NCBI GenBank assembly: GCA_936450465.1
Contig: OW388301.1
Span: forward strand, 21,991,523-22,055,522
Source: Gibbula magus
Lineage: Eukaryota; Mollusca; Gastropoda; Trochida; Trochidae
Length of the DNA: 64,000 nucleotides
Direction of reading: 5' to 3'
Shown here piece after piece: positions 45,338 to 57,029 of this stretch (its first letter is position 1; the number at the start of each line of letters is the position of its first letter). A model generated the notes under the pieces. The model ran no database searches. It worked only from the letters and a program-made list of their open reading frames with translations, and had not been told where the DNA came from. A program made the position numbers and the translations under genes.

Positions 45338-45904
45338 GTGAATAAACATAAATTATTTAACCGTATAACAAATAATATATTAATGAGTAAATGATGCATA
45401 TTGAAGTTGTACCCAGGCAAATATCACTTCTGGTGCTTCTTCTTGCAAGTGTTCGGCTAATTAGATCCATTACAACAATTGTTACTAAACTGGTTGACCC
45501 ATAATGAACAGAATCATGGAATTCCATCAGTTTGGAATCGCGAAAGCTTTGCTTATTTAAAATTTAAATGTCATTGTTACCACAGGGTCTTGTATTGTCG
45601 AAAGGTACCGAGGTACCTCAAGTGCAGTGTCCCATCATTTTAAATGTTATTGTGCGATCTAATGCACCAAATATTTGGCTATCAGCAGTACATTATAAGT
45701 GATTTTATAATATTTTTTCAAGCGATTGTTTTTATCAATTGGATGGCATACATGAGCAATGTGCTAATATTTAAGGCTTTGAAAAATCATATATTTGTGA
45801 TCATTCGATCGATTTTTATGTTTGATGGCTTATTTTCAAGAAAAATGTATTGGCTTTGACGTGGTATATAATATTGAATGATGACATGAGGAAAACATTC
45901 TGTT
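45338..45904. other. Intron sequence
   Basis: No exon or repeat identified before the inverted-repeat arm at 45905. Confidence 0.45.
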
Positions 45905-45978
45905 AAAATTTCAAATGGACATGGGGTTTTTACCTTGTTAAATCCCTTTACTTTGTTATTGTATAAGGGGCTGTATCG
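45905..45978 (+). repeat. Left arm of an inverted-repeat pair flanking LDLa exon 2
   Basis: A 74-bp stretch aligning without gaps, at about 80% identity, to the reverse complement of about 47245-47320 (shared blocks 'aatccctttactttgttat' / 'catccctttactttatttt', 'aatttcaaa', 'ggacatggg', 'ataaggggct'). Confidence 0.75.
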
Positions 45979-46412
45979 TCGACTTCGACTTTCTAATCAC
46001 TAGTAATTCGACAATGCAAGCCCCTGTGATTGATACTTTACCCAGCTTAAGCTGTTCTGATTGGAAGATATAGCCAAGAATTCTGGCAACAAAGATGCCT
46101 ACTCACTAATTGGTCGAAGTGGTCCGTGTGAACGAATTAGAGTAGTAACAAGCAACTCATTGCACTGGAATGGTCAAAGAAGATTTACCTTATTAAATGA
46201 TGTTTTGGGAATATGACTTAAACTTGTTAAACAAACTTGAACAAATATTGGAATGAAGTTAAATACGCATGATGAGCTGTTGCTATTTTCTATGGTTTTT
46301 TTCTGAAAAATAAATTTGTTCTGACAACATTCTTTATAATAATCGATATCATATTTTTGAATTCCAAATGCCAAAGGCACTGTTTAGCTGTACTCGTAAC
46401 TATTTGTTTCAG

Positions 46413-46526
46413 ATAAGAAATGCACTGAACATGGGTATAGATGCAACAATGGCAGATGTTTGTCTTATACGTTTTATTGCGACGGAATTGATGATTGCGG
46501 CGACAAGTCAGATGAAATGTATTGCG
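46413..46526 (+). CDS. Receptor exon: LDLa repeat 2
   Basis: A 114-bp exon, phase 1-1, acceptor 'tttgtttcag', donor 'gtaagt'. It encodes [15 protein letters not shown], then [18 protein letters not shown]: all six cysteines with canonical spacing and the full acidic calcium-binding set (D-G-x-x-D ... D-x-S-D-E). This is the most canonical repeat of the series. It lies between the two arms of an inverted repeat (45905-45978 and 47245-47320). Confidence 0.92.
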
Positions 46527-47244
46527 GTAAGTTACAGGAAAGTGATTTTAATATATCTTTTAAAATAAATTCATCGGCTTTGTGGACCATCAGGCTATAA
46601 ACAATACACTTCAAGTTTTTTTCAGGAGTTCTTATCGGTGGTATAACACATTTCAATACGTAATAGGGAAGGTGATGAGAATAGATGGTTCGTGGCCCAT
46701 GTGATCAGGATCACAGAGTCAAAAAAGTATGTTATGAACAACATAACAAAGATAGATAGCATATTATTAAAAAGCAGAATTACATATATGCATACATACA
46801 CCTTACGGATCCATTTTGGGGAAGAAAAGAAGCCATTTGGCCACTTTTCGGAAGTAATATAATCATGTTAAGAAACCCATTGGCTGCCATTAAAGAGGGC
46901 ATATTTTTGGAAATTTCCTGTTTATGATGATATGTTACTCTACAGACGATATAAAACACATATCATTGGGTGTTTATAAGGTTTGAAGGTATCATTTAAC
47001 TGCACAGAAATACCAATTAAACAGATACACATCTACAATTTAGAATCATCATTTGCCAAGGAGTGTGTACACAGCATTTTAGTATCAATGCCATAGCACT
47101 GTAAATTCATCGTGTTTGTGACTGTGCGATGTCATTAAAGTTTTGGTTTATTAACATTATGAGTCTTTACTTGATGATGTAAAAGTATGTTGATGCCATG
47201 TGGTTGATGGTGACAGGGCATTGTGGGTGTGGACGCCAACTGGG
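46527..47244. other. Intron with a satellite B fragment
   Basis: Positions about 47030-47090 carry a minus-strand fragment of the 145-bp satellite ('atctacaatttagaatc', 'gccaaggagt'). Nothing else recognisable. Confidence 0.5.
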
Positions 47245-47320
47245 TGTAGCCCCTTATATTAAAATAAAGTAAAGGGATGTAACGAGGTCAATATCCCATG
47301 TCCTTTTGAAATTGAATTTC
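47245..47320 (-). repeat. Right arm of the inverted-repeat pair
   Basis: Reverse complement of 45905-45978. No target-site duplication could be read outside the arms with confidence. Confidence 0.75.
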
Positions 47321-48666
47321 CCAATATTGTCAAATATTATCCTTCCTTGTACCATGACATTGCTGCATACTCGATTCTGACTGGTTCTCCAGAGAAAAAT
47401 CAAACGTGATCAATTCTGGATTCAACCTCCTCTGATTTTAGCGTCGCTTCACCGAGTGTTTTAGCATCTACCTTGTGACTTCACAATCTATCAGAACAAA
47501 CGGTCGATTCTAAAGTGTGTTCTACTTGTGGAAATCAAAATAACTGATACTGATCAAATTAATATGTCCTGTAGCGTGTTTGAGAGCTACATTAAATGTA
47601 AGATAAGCAAGACAAACATCAGCAGTATCAAGATCTTCAAATTGCGACACTTATGCAGTTGAAAAAGCGAGCAAACGTAATGACGCAATGGTTAGCCGGG
47701 TCTGAAAACCGAGCGTAACGTTTTGATGCAAAATAAGGAATACATATGTCTGCATACCTACGTGTATAACTAGAATGTGTATTCCTTACCCTAATGAGAC
47801 AGTTACCCTCGTCACCTGAAACACTTCAATTTAATATATACGAGCCCCAAACTCATCATTCACAGCTGCTGGTAAACGGTAGCCATTTTGAACGTCGCGT
47901 TAGAAGTTTATGAGGGCTATTCCAAAAATGTGAAATTCAGGAAATACGAATCTTGATTTTTGTGAACGCGAATGTTGGGAAAACAAAATTAAAACTCCCG
48001 TAATAAAAGACACATATATATTATATATTAGCTTTTTTTAAATGGTTAATGACATCTTGTGGGGGAAAACTTTGTGTGTAACAACAATATTTTTGTCGAA
48101 ATCGTTGCTGTTGTCACAAAGGATTTTTCCAAAGGTATTCGAAGCTCGCGCCATGCCGTCGTCCGCACTGTCAGCATCAGACAAAAAGAGTCCCATGGTA
48201 AAACGGTCATGGTAGAATAGAGATAAACCTACTGTATCTCACGCTACACGTTCGGTTCAAATTTCGCTATCAATCCAATATAACATGTCTCTGATTTTTA
48301 AACACAGTAGATTTATCTCCTAAATATGATATACCAAGTCACAACCGGTCATACGGTTTTTATTCAGAGTTAATGTTTTCAATGGTGAGGTCGAACAGCT
48401 TTTTCCTATTAGTAAATCTTTTCAAGTAGTGAAATTCTAACTTTTCATATAAGCACGTGATAAAACAAAAATATTCTCAAATTTTCTCTGACATTTGTTT
48501 GTGAAATTTAAATTTGAATGAATTGAATGAAATTTCTGGCATCAATACTCATCAAACTGTTAGGGTACTGTTGGAGCCATGTGCATACAGCACTTCTAAT
48601 AGAGCAGGATGTGTTTGTTGATGCCAGCTAATATTTCTCAATGCTTCTGTTTGTTTTTTTCCACAG
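47321..48666. other. Intron sequence, no feature
   Basis: AT-rich intron without recognisable element or exon. Acceptor 'tttttccacag' at the end. Confidence 0.45.
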
Positions 48667-48783
48667 AAATGAAGCCCTGTGATAAGAAAATGTGGACATG
48701 TAAAAATGGACAATGCATAGATGAGAAACTCAGGTGTGACATGCACGCACACTGTGTCGACATGTCTGACGAGGAGTCTTGTG
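48667..48783 (+). CDS. Receptor exon: LDLa repeat 3
   Basis: A 117-bp exon, phase 1-1, acceptor 'ttccacag', donor 'gtaagc'. It encodes KPCDKKMWTCKNGQCIDEKL, then RCDMHAHCVDMSDEESC. All six cysteines are present. The usual D-G-x-x-D before Cys5 is changed to D-M-H-A-H, replacing one calcium-coordinating Asp, so calcium affinity may be reduced. This is inference from residue identity only. Confidence 0.9.
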
Positions 48784-49044
48784 GTAAGCTGATTGTTTTG
48801 CACGAATCTGTTCCTTAATTAGGCGCCCTTGCTTGTGTCCCTATAGATTTATGCTATATTTTGCAATTTGTAATCCTTTGGACAGTGTCAAGTCAAAGCA
48901 GACTGTCACTATGAATTTGTTTCACAAGTGTGGCAAGTGTAGAATAAGTGCCCTTTGATAATAAGAATATTCAGAAAATGATATTTCGAGTTATTTTGAC
49001 AATTGAAATAAACTTGAATTCATTGGAATAATACATTCATTCAT
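48784..49044. other. Intron sequence
   Basis: Short AT-rich stretch before satellite element B copy 2. Confidence 0.4.
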
Positions 49045-49545
49045 TTCACATGGCATGGCGTCCGGCATGCGTGCGTCCGTCTGTCCGTCCATCCGTCTGT
49101 AAACTTTTAACTTTTTTTATTTCTTCTCTAGAAGTCACAGGTCACAGAAGTCACAACCTTAAAAACCTATTTTCATCTTCTTCTCCAGTTCCAATAGGTC
49201 TAGAGAGCTGAAAAGTTGTGTGCAGACTCCTTGAGTAATGGGGATTCTAAATTGTAGATTTCGAGACCCCATGACCCCAAATGGGGTCACAGGGGTCACA
49301 ACCATAAAAACCTATGTTCATCTTCTTCTCAAGTTCAATAGGTCTAGAGAGCTGAAATTGTATATGCATACTCCTTGGCCAATGGGGATTCTAAAGTGTA
49401 TATTTGATGACTATGTGACCCCAATCTAGGTATATTTTGCCTGTAAACAATGTATTACTTGAGATAACTTAAATATTTAACCTTAGATAGTAAATACATG
49501 CAATCATGATGAGCTACATAGTCCATGTCTATTTTTCATAAGGAG
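49045..49545 (+). mobile_element. Element B copy 2, with two 145-bp monomers
   Basis: 5' end 'catggcatggcgtccggc' with (gtcc)n, a middle of two monomers ('ctagagagctgaaaagttgt', 'caaatggggtcacagggg'), and 3' end 'gatgagctacatagtccatg'. Short version of the element at 59958-61480. Confidence 0.78.
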
Positions 49546-49772
49546 CAGTACCTTTTGCAGTGAATATGTTTTACATTGTCGAATTGTGATCATCATTGAT
49601 GGTTGGAACTTTCGAAATATGATATGCAAAATTGGATTCAACCTTTACATTTAAGATTTTATAATTGTATTTGAGGTGATCTGTATAAGTATAGCTCTAT
49701 AAATTTATCACATGTTCATGCTAGTTTAAAGGGGCATTGCCACGTTTTTTCGCTCAAATAAGTCGATGAAAG
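49546..49772. other. Intron sequence
   Basis: Spacer between element B copy 2 and the hAT-like element. Confidence 0.4.
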
Positions 49773-49779
49773 GTATAAA

Positions 49780-52328
49780 CAGGGACCTTATATAGAGGGA
49801 CTAGCAACTTCTGCTCGTTACATGATCATTTCTACTGAGCGATCCAATTAGACCTCTCCTCGTCGCGCTTCAACACACAAGCGACTTGGTGCTTGCGTAA
49901 GCGCTTGTTTTGTTATCGCACTGTATTGTTGTAACCAGTTGGTGTTTCCGAGTCTTGCCGACTCGCCAGTGCGTCAATCGGCAATCTTCGTAAAGTCAAG
50001 AAACATAAAAGTAACCTCCCTTTGAATTTGTAACAACATCGGAAGTGTCTATATCCAAGGAGATGAATGATGACGTGAATCAAATGAAATAGAATTGGTA
50101 ATAAAGAAATTATTATAATCAAAGGTGTGCTATATATGATTGTTACAAAATTACGAAAATGCACATTTATTTTGTAAATGTGATATGACATAGAATATAT
50201 ATACAATGTTAGGTTACCTAGTGCTTTGGAATACTTGATGTTATACACATGTATTATTCTATTATTTTTGTTGGTTACTGTTTATTGATCTTAAGAACAA
50301 ATTAAATAAAACATGAACTTATATAAAAATAAGTAAATATTTATTAGTTATGCTGATGCTACAACATGACAGAAAGGCCATTCATCAAGGAGTTCGTTTC
50401 AAATTTATTTTCCCCTTCGAACCATTCTACATGAATGTAGGAAAGACAGTACAAGGGGAAAAGAAACATATCCTCCATGTTCTGTGCAGACAAGATGGCG
50501 GACTGACTCGCTATTTTAACTACAAAGTACGAGCGTATTACATGCTGACTACTTTCCCCTAAAATAACAGTTTGACACAAACGCATAAAAAAACCATTCA
50601 TCTTTCGCAAAATTGATATTTTAGAATTTATCCCCTTAGGTAAAAGTAAAAGTTTTCATTTTTCCTCGAACCATTCTAAATATCATATCTCATCTGTTCA
50701 GACAAGATGGCGGACTGACTAGATATTTTAACTGCAAAGTACGAGCTTATTACATGCTGGCTTCTTTCCCCTAAAATACCAGCTTGACGCAGATACATCA
50801 GAAAACTATTCATCTTTCGCTAACTTAATATTTCAGAATTTATTGTCTTAGGTAAAAGTAAAAGTTTTGGACTCCCCTTGAACCATTACCCATATCATTG
50901 ACGCTCCTTACAGACAAGATGGCGGACTGACTCGCTATTTTAACTGCAAAGTACGAGCGTATTACATGCTGGCTTCTTTCCCCTAAAATACCAGCTTGAC
51001 GCAGTTACATCCGAAAACTATTCATCTTTCGCTAACTTAATATTTCAGAATTTATTGTCTTAGGTTAAAGTAAAAGTTTTGGACTCCCCTTGAACCATTA
51101 CCCATATCATTGACGCTCCTTACAGACAAGATGGCGGACTGACTCGCTATTTTAACTGCAAAGTACGAGCGTATTACATGCTGGCTTCTTTCCCCTAAAA
51201 TACCAGCTTGACGCAGTTACATCCGAAAACTATTCATCTTTCGCTAACTTAATATTTTAGAATGTATTGTCTTAGGTAAAAGTAAAAGTTTTGGACTCCC
51301 CTCGAACCATTGCCCATATCATTGACGCTCCTTACAGACAAGATGGCGGACTGACTCGATATTTTAAACTGCAAAGTACTAGCGTATTACATGCTGGCTT
51401 CTTTCCCCTAAAATACCAGCTTGACGCAGTTACATCCGAAAACTATTCATCTTTCGCTAACTTAATCTTTTAGAATTTATTGTCTTAGGTAAAAGTAAAA
51501 GTTTTGGACTCCCCTCGAACCATTGCCCATATCATTGACGCTCCTTACAGACAAGATGGCGGACTGACTCGATATTTTAAACTGCAAAGTACGAGCGTAT
51601 TACATGCTGGCTTCTTTCCCCTAAAATACCAGCTTGACGCAGATACATCCGATAACTATTCATCTTTCGCTAACTTAATATTTCAGAATTTATTGTCTTA
51701 GGTTAAAGTAAAAGTTGTTGACTCCCCTTGAACCATTACCCATATCATTGACGCTCCTTACAGACAAGATGGCGGACTGACTCGCTATTTTAACTGCAAA
51801 GTACGAGCGTATTACATGCTGGCGTCTTTCCCCTAAAATACCAGCTTGACGCAGTTACATCCGAAAACTATTCATCTTTCGCTAACTTAATATTTCAGAA
51901 TTTATTGTCTTAGGTTAAAGTAAAAGTTTTGGACTCCCCTTGAACCATTACCCATATCATTGACGCTCCTTACAGACAAGATGGCGGACTGACTCGCTAT
52001 TTTAACTGCAAAGTACGAGCGTATTACATGCTGGCTTCTTTCCCCTAAAATACCAGCTTGACGCAGTTACATCCGAAAACTATTCATCTTTCGCTAACTT
52101 AATCTTTTAGAATTTATTGTCTTAGGTAAAAGTAAAAGTTTTGGATTCTGCTTGTCTTGAACTGTCAACTGTCACTATTGTTTATATAGTGATTAACTGG
52201 ATATACTAGTGTGCTACGTCAGTTATTAGCACAATGCAGGCGCCAAGTCAAGATGTGCGTTGGACCATGACGAGGTGAGCTCCGCGAGCTAATTGCTTAG
52301 TTGCTAGTCCCTCTATATAAGGTCCCTG
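49780..52328. mobile_element. Non-autonomous hAT-like element carrying a 212-bp tandem array
   Basis: Terminal inverted repeats of about 30 bp begin 'cagggaccttatatagaggg' at 49780 and end with the complement at 52328. They are flanked by the 7-bp direct repeat 'gtataaa' (49773-49779 and 52329-52335). One base may be missing from an original 8-bp 'ggtataaa'. CAGGG termini with a target duplication of about 8 bp suggest the hAT superfamily. No transposase is encoded. The interior is mostly a tandem array. Confidence 0.83.
50380..52145 (+). repeat. 212-bp tandem repeat, eight copies
   Basis: The anchor 'gacaagatggcggactgact' occurs at 50489, 50701, 50913, 51125, 51337, 51550, 51763 and 51975, so the unit is 212-213 bp. 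The first copy is the most diverged and the inner ones are almost identical. Each unit contains 'aagatggcgg', which matches the core of the YY1 binding motif. Confidence 0.93.
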
Positions 52329-52335
52329 GTATAAA

Positions 52336-53086
52336 TAATGTCAGCAATAGTAAAACACCCTTCTCTTCGGAAAATCGAGTTAAAAAATGAGTGTACATGG
52401 TTTCGTAAGTCATGGGAATAATTTTGGTAATTCAAAATAATAAAATGTGTTCACAATAAAATGGCCACCATGCACTTTTTGCTTTTAATACAACACCGTT
52501 ATAACCACTATGAATAATTGGTTTGTGTAATATAATGTAAGATATTACCCTCTAAAGTGTATATAAATGACATAAACTACCATAATAAATGAGAAATTTG
52601 AAATAATAAAATTTGAAAAAAATGCTTCTGCCCCTTTAATTTGTCTTTCGCGTTGATGCAATCTAGTACATAGGACACATTATCATCCAAAATTATGTTC
52701 CACAGGAGATATCGTTTGTTTGAAAACAAGAGAAATCACCAATGAGATGTCCCTTTTACAGTATATTTTACACAATGTTCTGTCCCAAGATATATTACAA
52801 TTAACAAATGATAGGTCATAAAGGTGACACACTCCTTTTATAGAAGACTTCGAAATGAAATTTAAGCTGCTACATTAAAAATCAATTTGACGTTTATCAA
52901 CTTGACTTATTTACTTAAACTTATCTGTTATCCTCACGGAGATAATGAATATCTCACTCGTCACAAAGTTCATTTAATCACAAAATAATTTGATGAATAA
53001 AATAATTTTTGTCAAATTTTCCAGAAATACTGTAGTGTATATTCGTGCATCGCTAACATATATCATAACCATGAATATATTTTCAG
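52336..53086. other. Intron sequence, no feature
   Basis: AT-rich intron ending in acceptor 'atatattttcag'. Confidence 0.45.
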
Positions 53087-53209
53087 ATATTTGCCGCGAG
53101 TTTCAATGCGCCAACTTCAAATGCATTGCAAATGAAAGAATGTTGGATGGGATAGTCGACTGTGAGATGGGAGAAGATGAACGTAGCTTTACTAGGGATA
53201 TGCAACGAT
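53087..53209 (+). CDS. Receptor exon: LDLa repeat 4, lacking Cys4 and Cys6
   Basis: A 123-bp exon, phase 1-1, acceptor 'atattttcag', donor 'gtaagc'. It encodes CREFQCANFKCIANERMLDG, then IVDCEMGEDERSFTRDMQR. Cys1, Cys2, Cys3 and Cys5 are in place. The Cys4 position (before DG) is Leu and the Cys6 position is Phe. Cys4 and Cys6 are disulfide partners in this fold, so one bond is lost as a pair. The exon ends with T, and joining to the next exon (GT...) makes a new Cys eight residues after the old Cys6 site. Confidence 0.78.
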
Positions 53210-54039
53210 GTAAGCCCATCAGTGTAGTTAACTCCATGATATACTAACACATAATACTGACAGGTTTCATCCCAATGCATCCTAACAATGGCAGGAATTC
53301 GGCCTACTATATTTCTAGTCCCCATCTGTACCATATGTAAATCTTCGTATAGAAACTTATCTATCAATCAAATAGAGACCGATCAATTGTGATATACTTT
53401 TGAAGCTGCTTCAGTAGCTGTGATATGGCAAAACCTATCAATCACTTGATACCATACAAATGCAAATGCATTGTGTCCTAGTAGTAGGAAACCCGTTTTG
53501 CACACTTGTGACGACATAATCTCCGCTAAGTTTGATCAACATTATCAGTAAGTTAATTTCTCATTATAATATCAATGACCGTGGAAAAAACTATTTTTTC
53601 CAAACCTCTACTTTCTTTTTTTGCCCGTGAGTGTATGTTTAAAGCAGTTCCGTGTATCCAAATCGAATTTCTCATTAGCATAAATCCCGAAATGATTGTA
53701 TCAAGTACATACAACTCACGATGACTGCTACCATGCCAAACGAATGATTTGATAAATCCGTACTCTATCTTTTCCCCATTGTCAAGTTTCACATGCACTG
53801 CGATTCGGCATCTGGAATCCATCTGAACCAAAACCTACTGTCTTGAAGAAAACCCCGTGTTTACAGATGCCAGGGAAAGAAGAGCGCATCATCCTTCACT
53901 TTCCTGAGGATGGGAATTGCAGTAGGTTTGCTTTCGAATCCTTGTTTTTTGCGTCTCGCAAATTCAAAGAAACTCTACTATTTCAATTCACTAGGGGGAT
54001 TTGACGTGTGTGGGGGTGTGTTCGTTTTTTTGGGAAGGT
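53210..54039. other. Intron sequence
   Basis: No recognisable exon or element up to the G tract. Open frames here are short and domain-free. Confidence 0.45.
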
Positions 54040-54065
54040 GGGGGGGGGGGGGGGGGGGGGGGGGG
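54040..54065 (+). repeat. G26 homopolymer
   Basis: A run of 26 G on the coding strand of the intron, directly preceding a SINE fragment. Confidence 0.92.
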
Positions 54066-54175
54066 TGCAGTGTGTTTGCGGTTCAAAAGGTCAGGGGTTC
54101 GAATCCCGTCACAGTCCCGGCAACTTTGTCTATTGTTGATAATTGTTCTGCATGTAAAAGATTTCAATGCTAATT
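54066..54175 (+). mobile_element. tRNA-derived SINE fragment
   Basis: Keeps a perfect B box 'ggttcgaatcc' (54097-54107) followed by 'cccggcaactttgtct' and a degenerate body. The A-box half has been replaced by or degraded into the G tract. Confidence 0.65.
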
Positions 54176-54801
54176 TTAACTCAGTCACACCGAAGTTAGA
54201 AGGTTCCTCTGCAATTCAGGCGCCGTTAAATTCCAAACTAAGTTCACTTATTCTCAGGGTAATAGCCTGCCTATGAATTACATGCATTCATATGCATTGT
54301 CAAACAAAACTTTCAACTTTCTATTTGCTACATTTTAACTAACAGCAGAAATCCCAGGAGAGAGCTGACATGTAATTCATACCCTGAGAACTTTACAATT
54401 TAGGTTATGCATATAGCAGTTTGAGTTCCAATTGAAATTAATTCAAATCTGATTGGTATGCAAGAATTACAGTATGTCCAGATCACCAATGGGAGTACTC
54501 AAATATAAATAATTGAACCCGTCATATATTGGCTCATCATGCTGATTAAAATATATATGCATCTCTTTCTTGATCATTATTAATCAATATAGTATCATAG
54601 TTCTAGTAGTATCGCCATCCCTACCAACACCACTATCTACATGTACTATCATAACAATTACTGAGATAACCAGTACTAAACCACTAGTATACATTACTTT
54701 CATTTTACTCTGAAGTTGTCTTAGTGACAGAAGATCACCTCAGTGTGTTTTTGAGTCCCTGTACACGTTTTAATAGGTTGCAATACCACCTTCTGTTAAA
54801 G
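54176..54801. other. Intron with a weak inverted repeat
   Basis: 'ttctcagggtaatag...atgaattacatg' (54251-54284) is partly complementary to 'catgtaattcataccctgag' (54369-54388), suggesting a degraded foldback. No exon until the acceptor at 54801. Confidence 0.45.
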
Positions 54802-54918
54802 GTTCAATGGTATGTCCATCACCATACTATAAATGTCCCGGGAGTTTTTGTCTTGCTCCTCTCTTTGTCTGCAATGGTATCATGGACTGTCAAAATGGCG
54901 AGGATGAAGAAAAATGTG
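54802..54918 (+). CDS. Receptor exon: LDLa repeat 5
   Basis: A 117-bp exon, phase 1-1, donor 'gtaagt'. It encodes MVCPSPYYKCPGSFCLAPLF, then VCNGIMDCQNGEDEEKC with all six cysteines. I chose the acceptor 'ctgttaaag' at 54801 because it preserves the phase-1 pattern. An upstream 'tttaatag' at 54776 would enter in phase 0 and break the frame with the preceding exon. Asp before Gly is Asn here (VCNG), a common tolerated change in LDLa repeats. Confidence 0.85.
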
Positions 54919-55747
54919 GTAAGTTTTATTATTCGAAACTTTGTCTTGGTATCACTGACTACATGACGTCACGAAGATATGGTGTCAACAACTTGTTGAT
55001 GTCACGATACTATGATGTCGAAACTTGATGATGTAACAATGCTAGGATTTCAAAAATTGAATGATAATGCTACTTGATCATAAACTTGATTTCGCCACAA
55101 AATAATGCAATCAGCATGCATGAGATGGACACTTTCATTGAAAATTAATAAAGCATGAAACTGACGTTGCCTTTTCTATTATCGAATGCATCAATATGGT
55201 TTGATATGTTTGAGAAGATGCTTGTGTGATACAGTCATTAATGATGCTTTGTCAATGAGGTGCTTGAACATTGGTCATTTGGGTAAATTTGACTTAACTC
55301 TGAGTAGTTTTTAAGTCAAATATTTTTGGATAGTCCACCGTGGTACCAAATAAACGCTTTGCAGGGAATCAAATTCACATTTCAAATTATGCAAATGCTA
55401 CCAAAATGTCCTGTACTTTAACATCAGAATAAATTCAATGTCAATGAGTACCAAAATGTATTTGCAGAAGGGAATAAGTAGTGTCTGTGTTCACATGAAC
55501 TTGGCAGCTTGTCGACCAATCCCATATAAGTTTTACGAATATAATAATGTTTAAATCAAATAACACCAGTGGACTTCAAGAATGTATTTGAGTACACTAT
55601 CATAACACTTATTAAAGTATAATTAAAGTAAGGAAAATAAAATGGTCACAGGATGAAAACGAAACTATTTTTTGTTTTAACTCCACAAATGATGACTGAA
55701 TATAACATAAGTATACAGCAATAAGGGATCTCATTTCTTACCACATA
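54919..55747. other. Intron sequence, no feature
   Basis: No exon or repeat recognised before the TA-flanked element. Confidence 0.45.
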
Positions 55748-56600
55748 TAGGCCAGGACCATTAGACATAAGGTGGAAAAAAGTAGTAGAAAGCTGATTTT
55801 CTCTGAATACCTTAAAAATATTGTCCTTATACCAATGGCACAAAGTTCTGCTAATTCTAGCTGGTGGCTTTTTCAAAATGGCCGCCCTTTCCAAGATGGC
55901 CGCCGGTGTTTTGGTAAATTAATGAATTATTTTTATTTTTAAGTTTATCATGTCATTTCATAAACTGAAGCAAAAAAGAAACGCCACACCTCAATTGGTT
56001 TCGATTAATTCAATATTTTAAAGAAATGAGATGCATTTGATTATGGCACGATGCAATAACACCTTTTGGCAGTAGTTTTAATGACTTAATTGGTGATTTT
56101 TTATTTTTTTTTACTACAATATCATTTTTAAACTAGACAGGGGTAAGAAATAAAAGTTACACCACCATGACCCCTACCATGTTTAAAATGCTGTAAATGT
56201 GTGCAGGACTAGGCAAATTTATTGATTTTCACATAGAGTATGTGTTATATGTCGAGTATTAGTTGTGTTGTATAAAAATTAATTTTTGGGAATTTTAAAT
56301 TTCAAAATTTTGCTTTTTTAATTATTTTTTTTAAAAACAAGTAAAACATTATTTGACTGATTTAATATTTTGGACTAATTTGCCAAACTATTCAGTTTTT
56401 GAATACGACGTCGAAAACTCGAGAAATTTAACATTTAAAATTATACATATGATAAAAACAACTGAGGTGTGACGTTTCTTTTGAGTTTCAGTTTATATCA
56501 AATGAAAGGTCTTTTCAAATGGAATCGAAAACTGCATAGTTCAGCTTTCTACTAACTTTTTCCGGGTTGTCTATATCTTTTAACTATTGGTCCTGGCCTA
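55748..56600. mobile_element. TA-flanked TIR element (MITE-like, 853 bp)
   Basis: Outer inverted repeats begin 'taggccaggacca' and end with its complement. Further pairing ('gtagtagaaagctga' / 'tcagctttctactaac') follows, and there is a TA dinucleotide on each side. A second inner inverted pair lies at 55964-56003 and 56462-56505 ('aagaaacgccacacctca' / 'tgaggtgtgacgtttctt'). No transposase frame. TA target suggests Tc1/mariner-type mobilisation. The nested arms may be one long TIR or one element inserted in another. Confidence 0.8.
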
Positions 56601-57029
56601 TAGATGACCATGTCAGCTTGGCGGCCTATTGAAATGACCAGGGGTCAAAACGTCAAATATTTCCAAAAACAACGTCAAATATAAGTCATGTGTTTTAGAG
56701 GAACTGCTGATTATTGTTATCATTAAGTCAATATGATAATTTGTTCAAAATCAAATTTAAAACCTGACCCTTCTGTTCATTTTATATTGCAAAAGTTTGA
56801 AAACGGAGGCAAATTATATGACTATCTTATGATTGTACTCTTTGTTCCCTCGGATAAATGGTGATCATTTGTAGGTGTGGTTGAATCACAGCAATTTACA
56901 AAATATTAAAAAAGATCATACTAGGGTATTACAGTAGGAATATGGCAGGTTCACATTCATCATAAAACCAATGATGTTAATTGAATTATCATACAGAGAT
57001 CTAGTGTGCTCATTGTGTTCAACCCACAG
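56601..57029. other. Intron sequence
   Basis: AT-rich intron ending in acceptor 'caacccacag'. Confidence 0.5.

Noticed and set aside
50380..52145. CRISPR-like regular direct repeats
   Set aside because: The units are 212 bp with conserved sequence throughout and no short repeat/unique spacer pattern. The context is eukaryotic; it is satellite DNA in a transposon.
53910..54276. Frames with a poly-Gly or poly-Pro run
   Set aside because: They arise from the G26 tract, and no conserved residues surround it.
54777..54918. Longer version of LDLa exon 5 using the acceptor at 54776
   Set aside because: It enters in phase 0 and would break the frame with the phase-1 donor of the previous exon.
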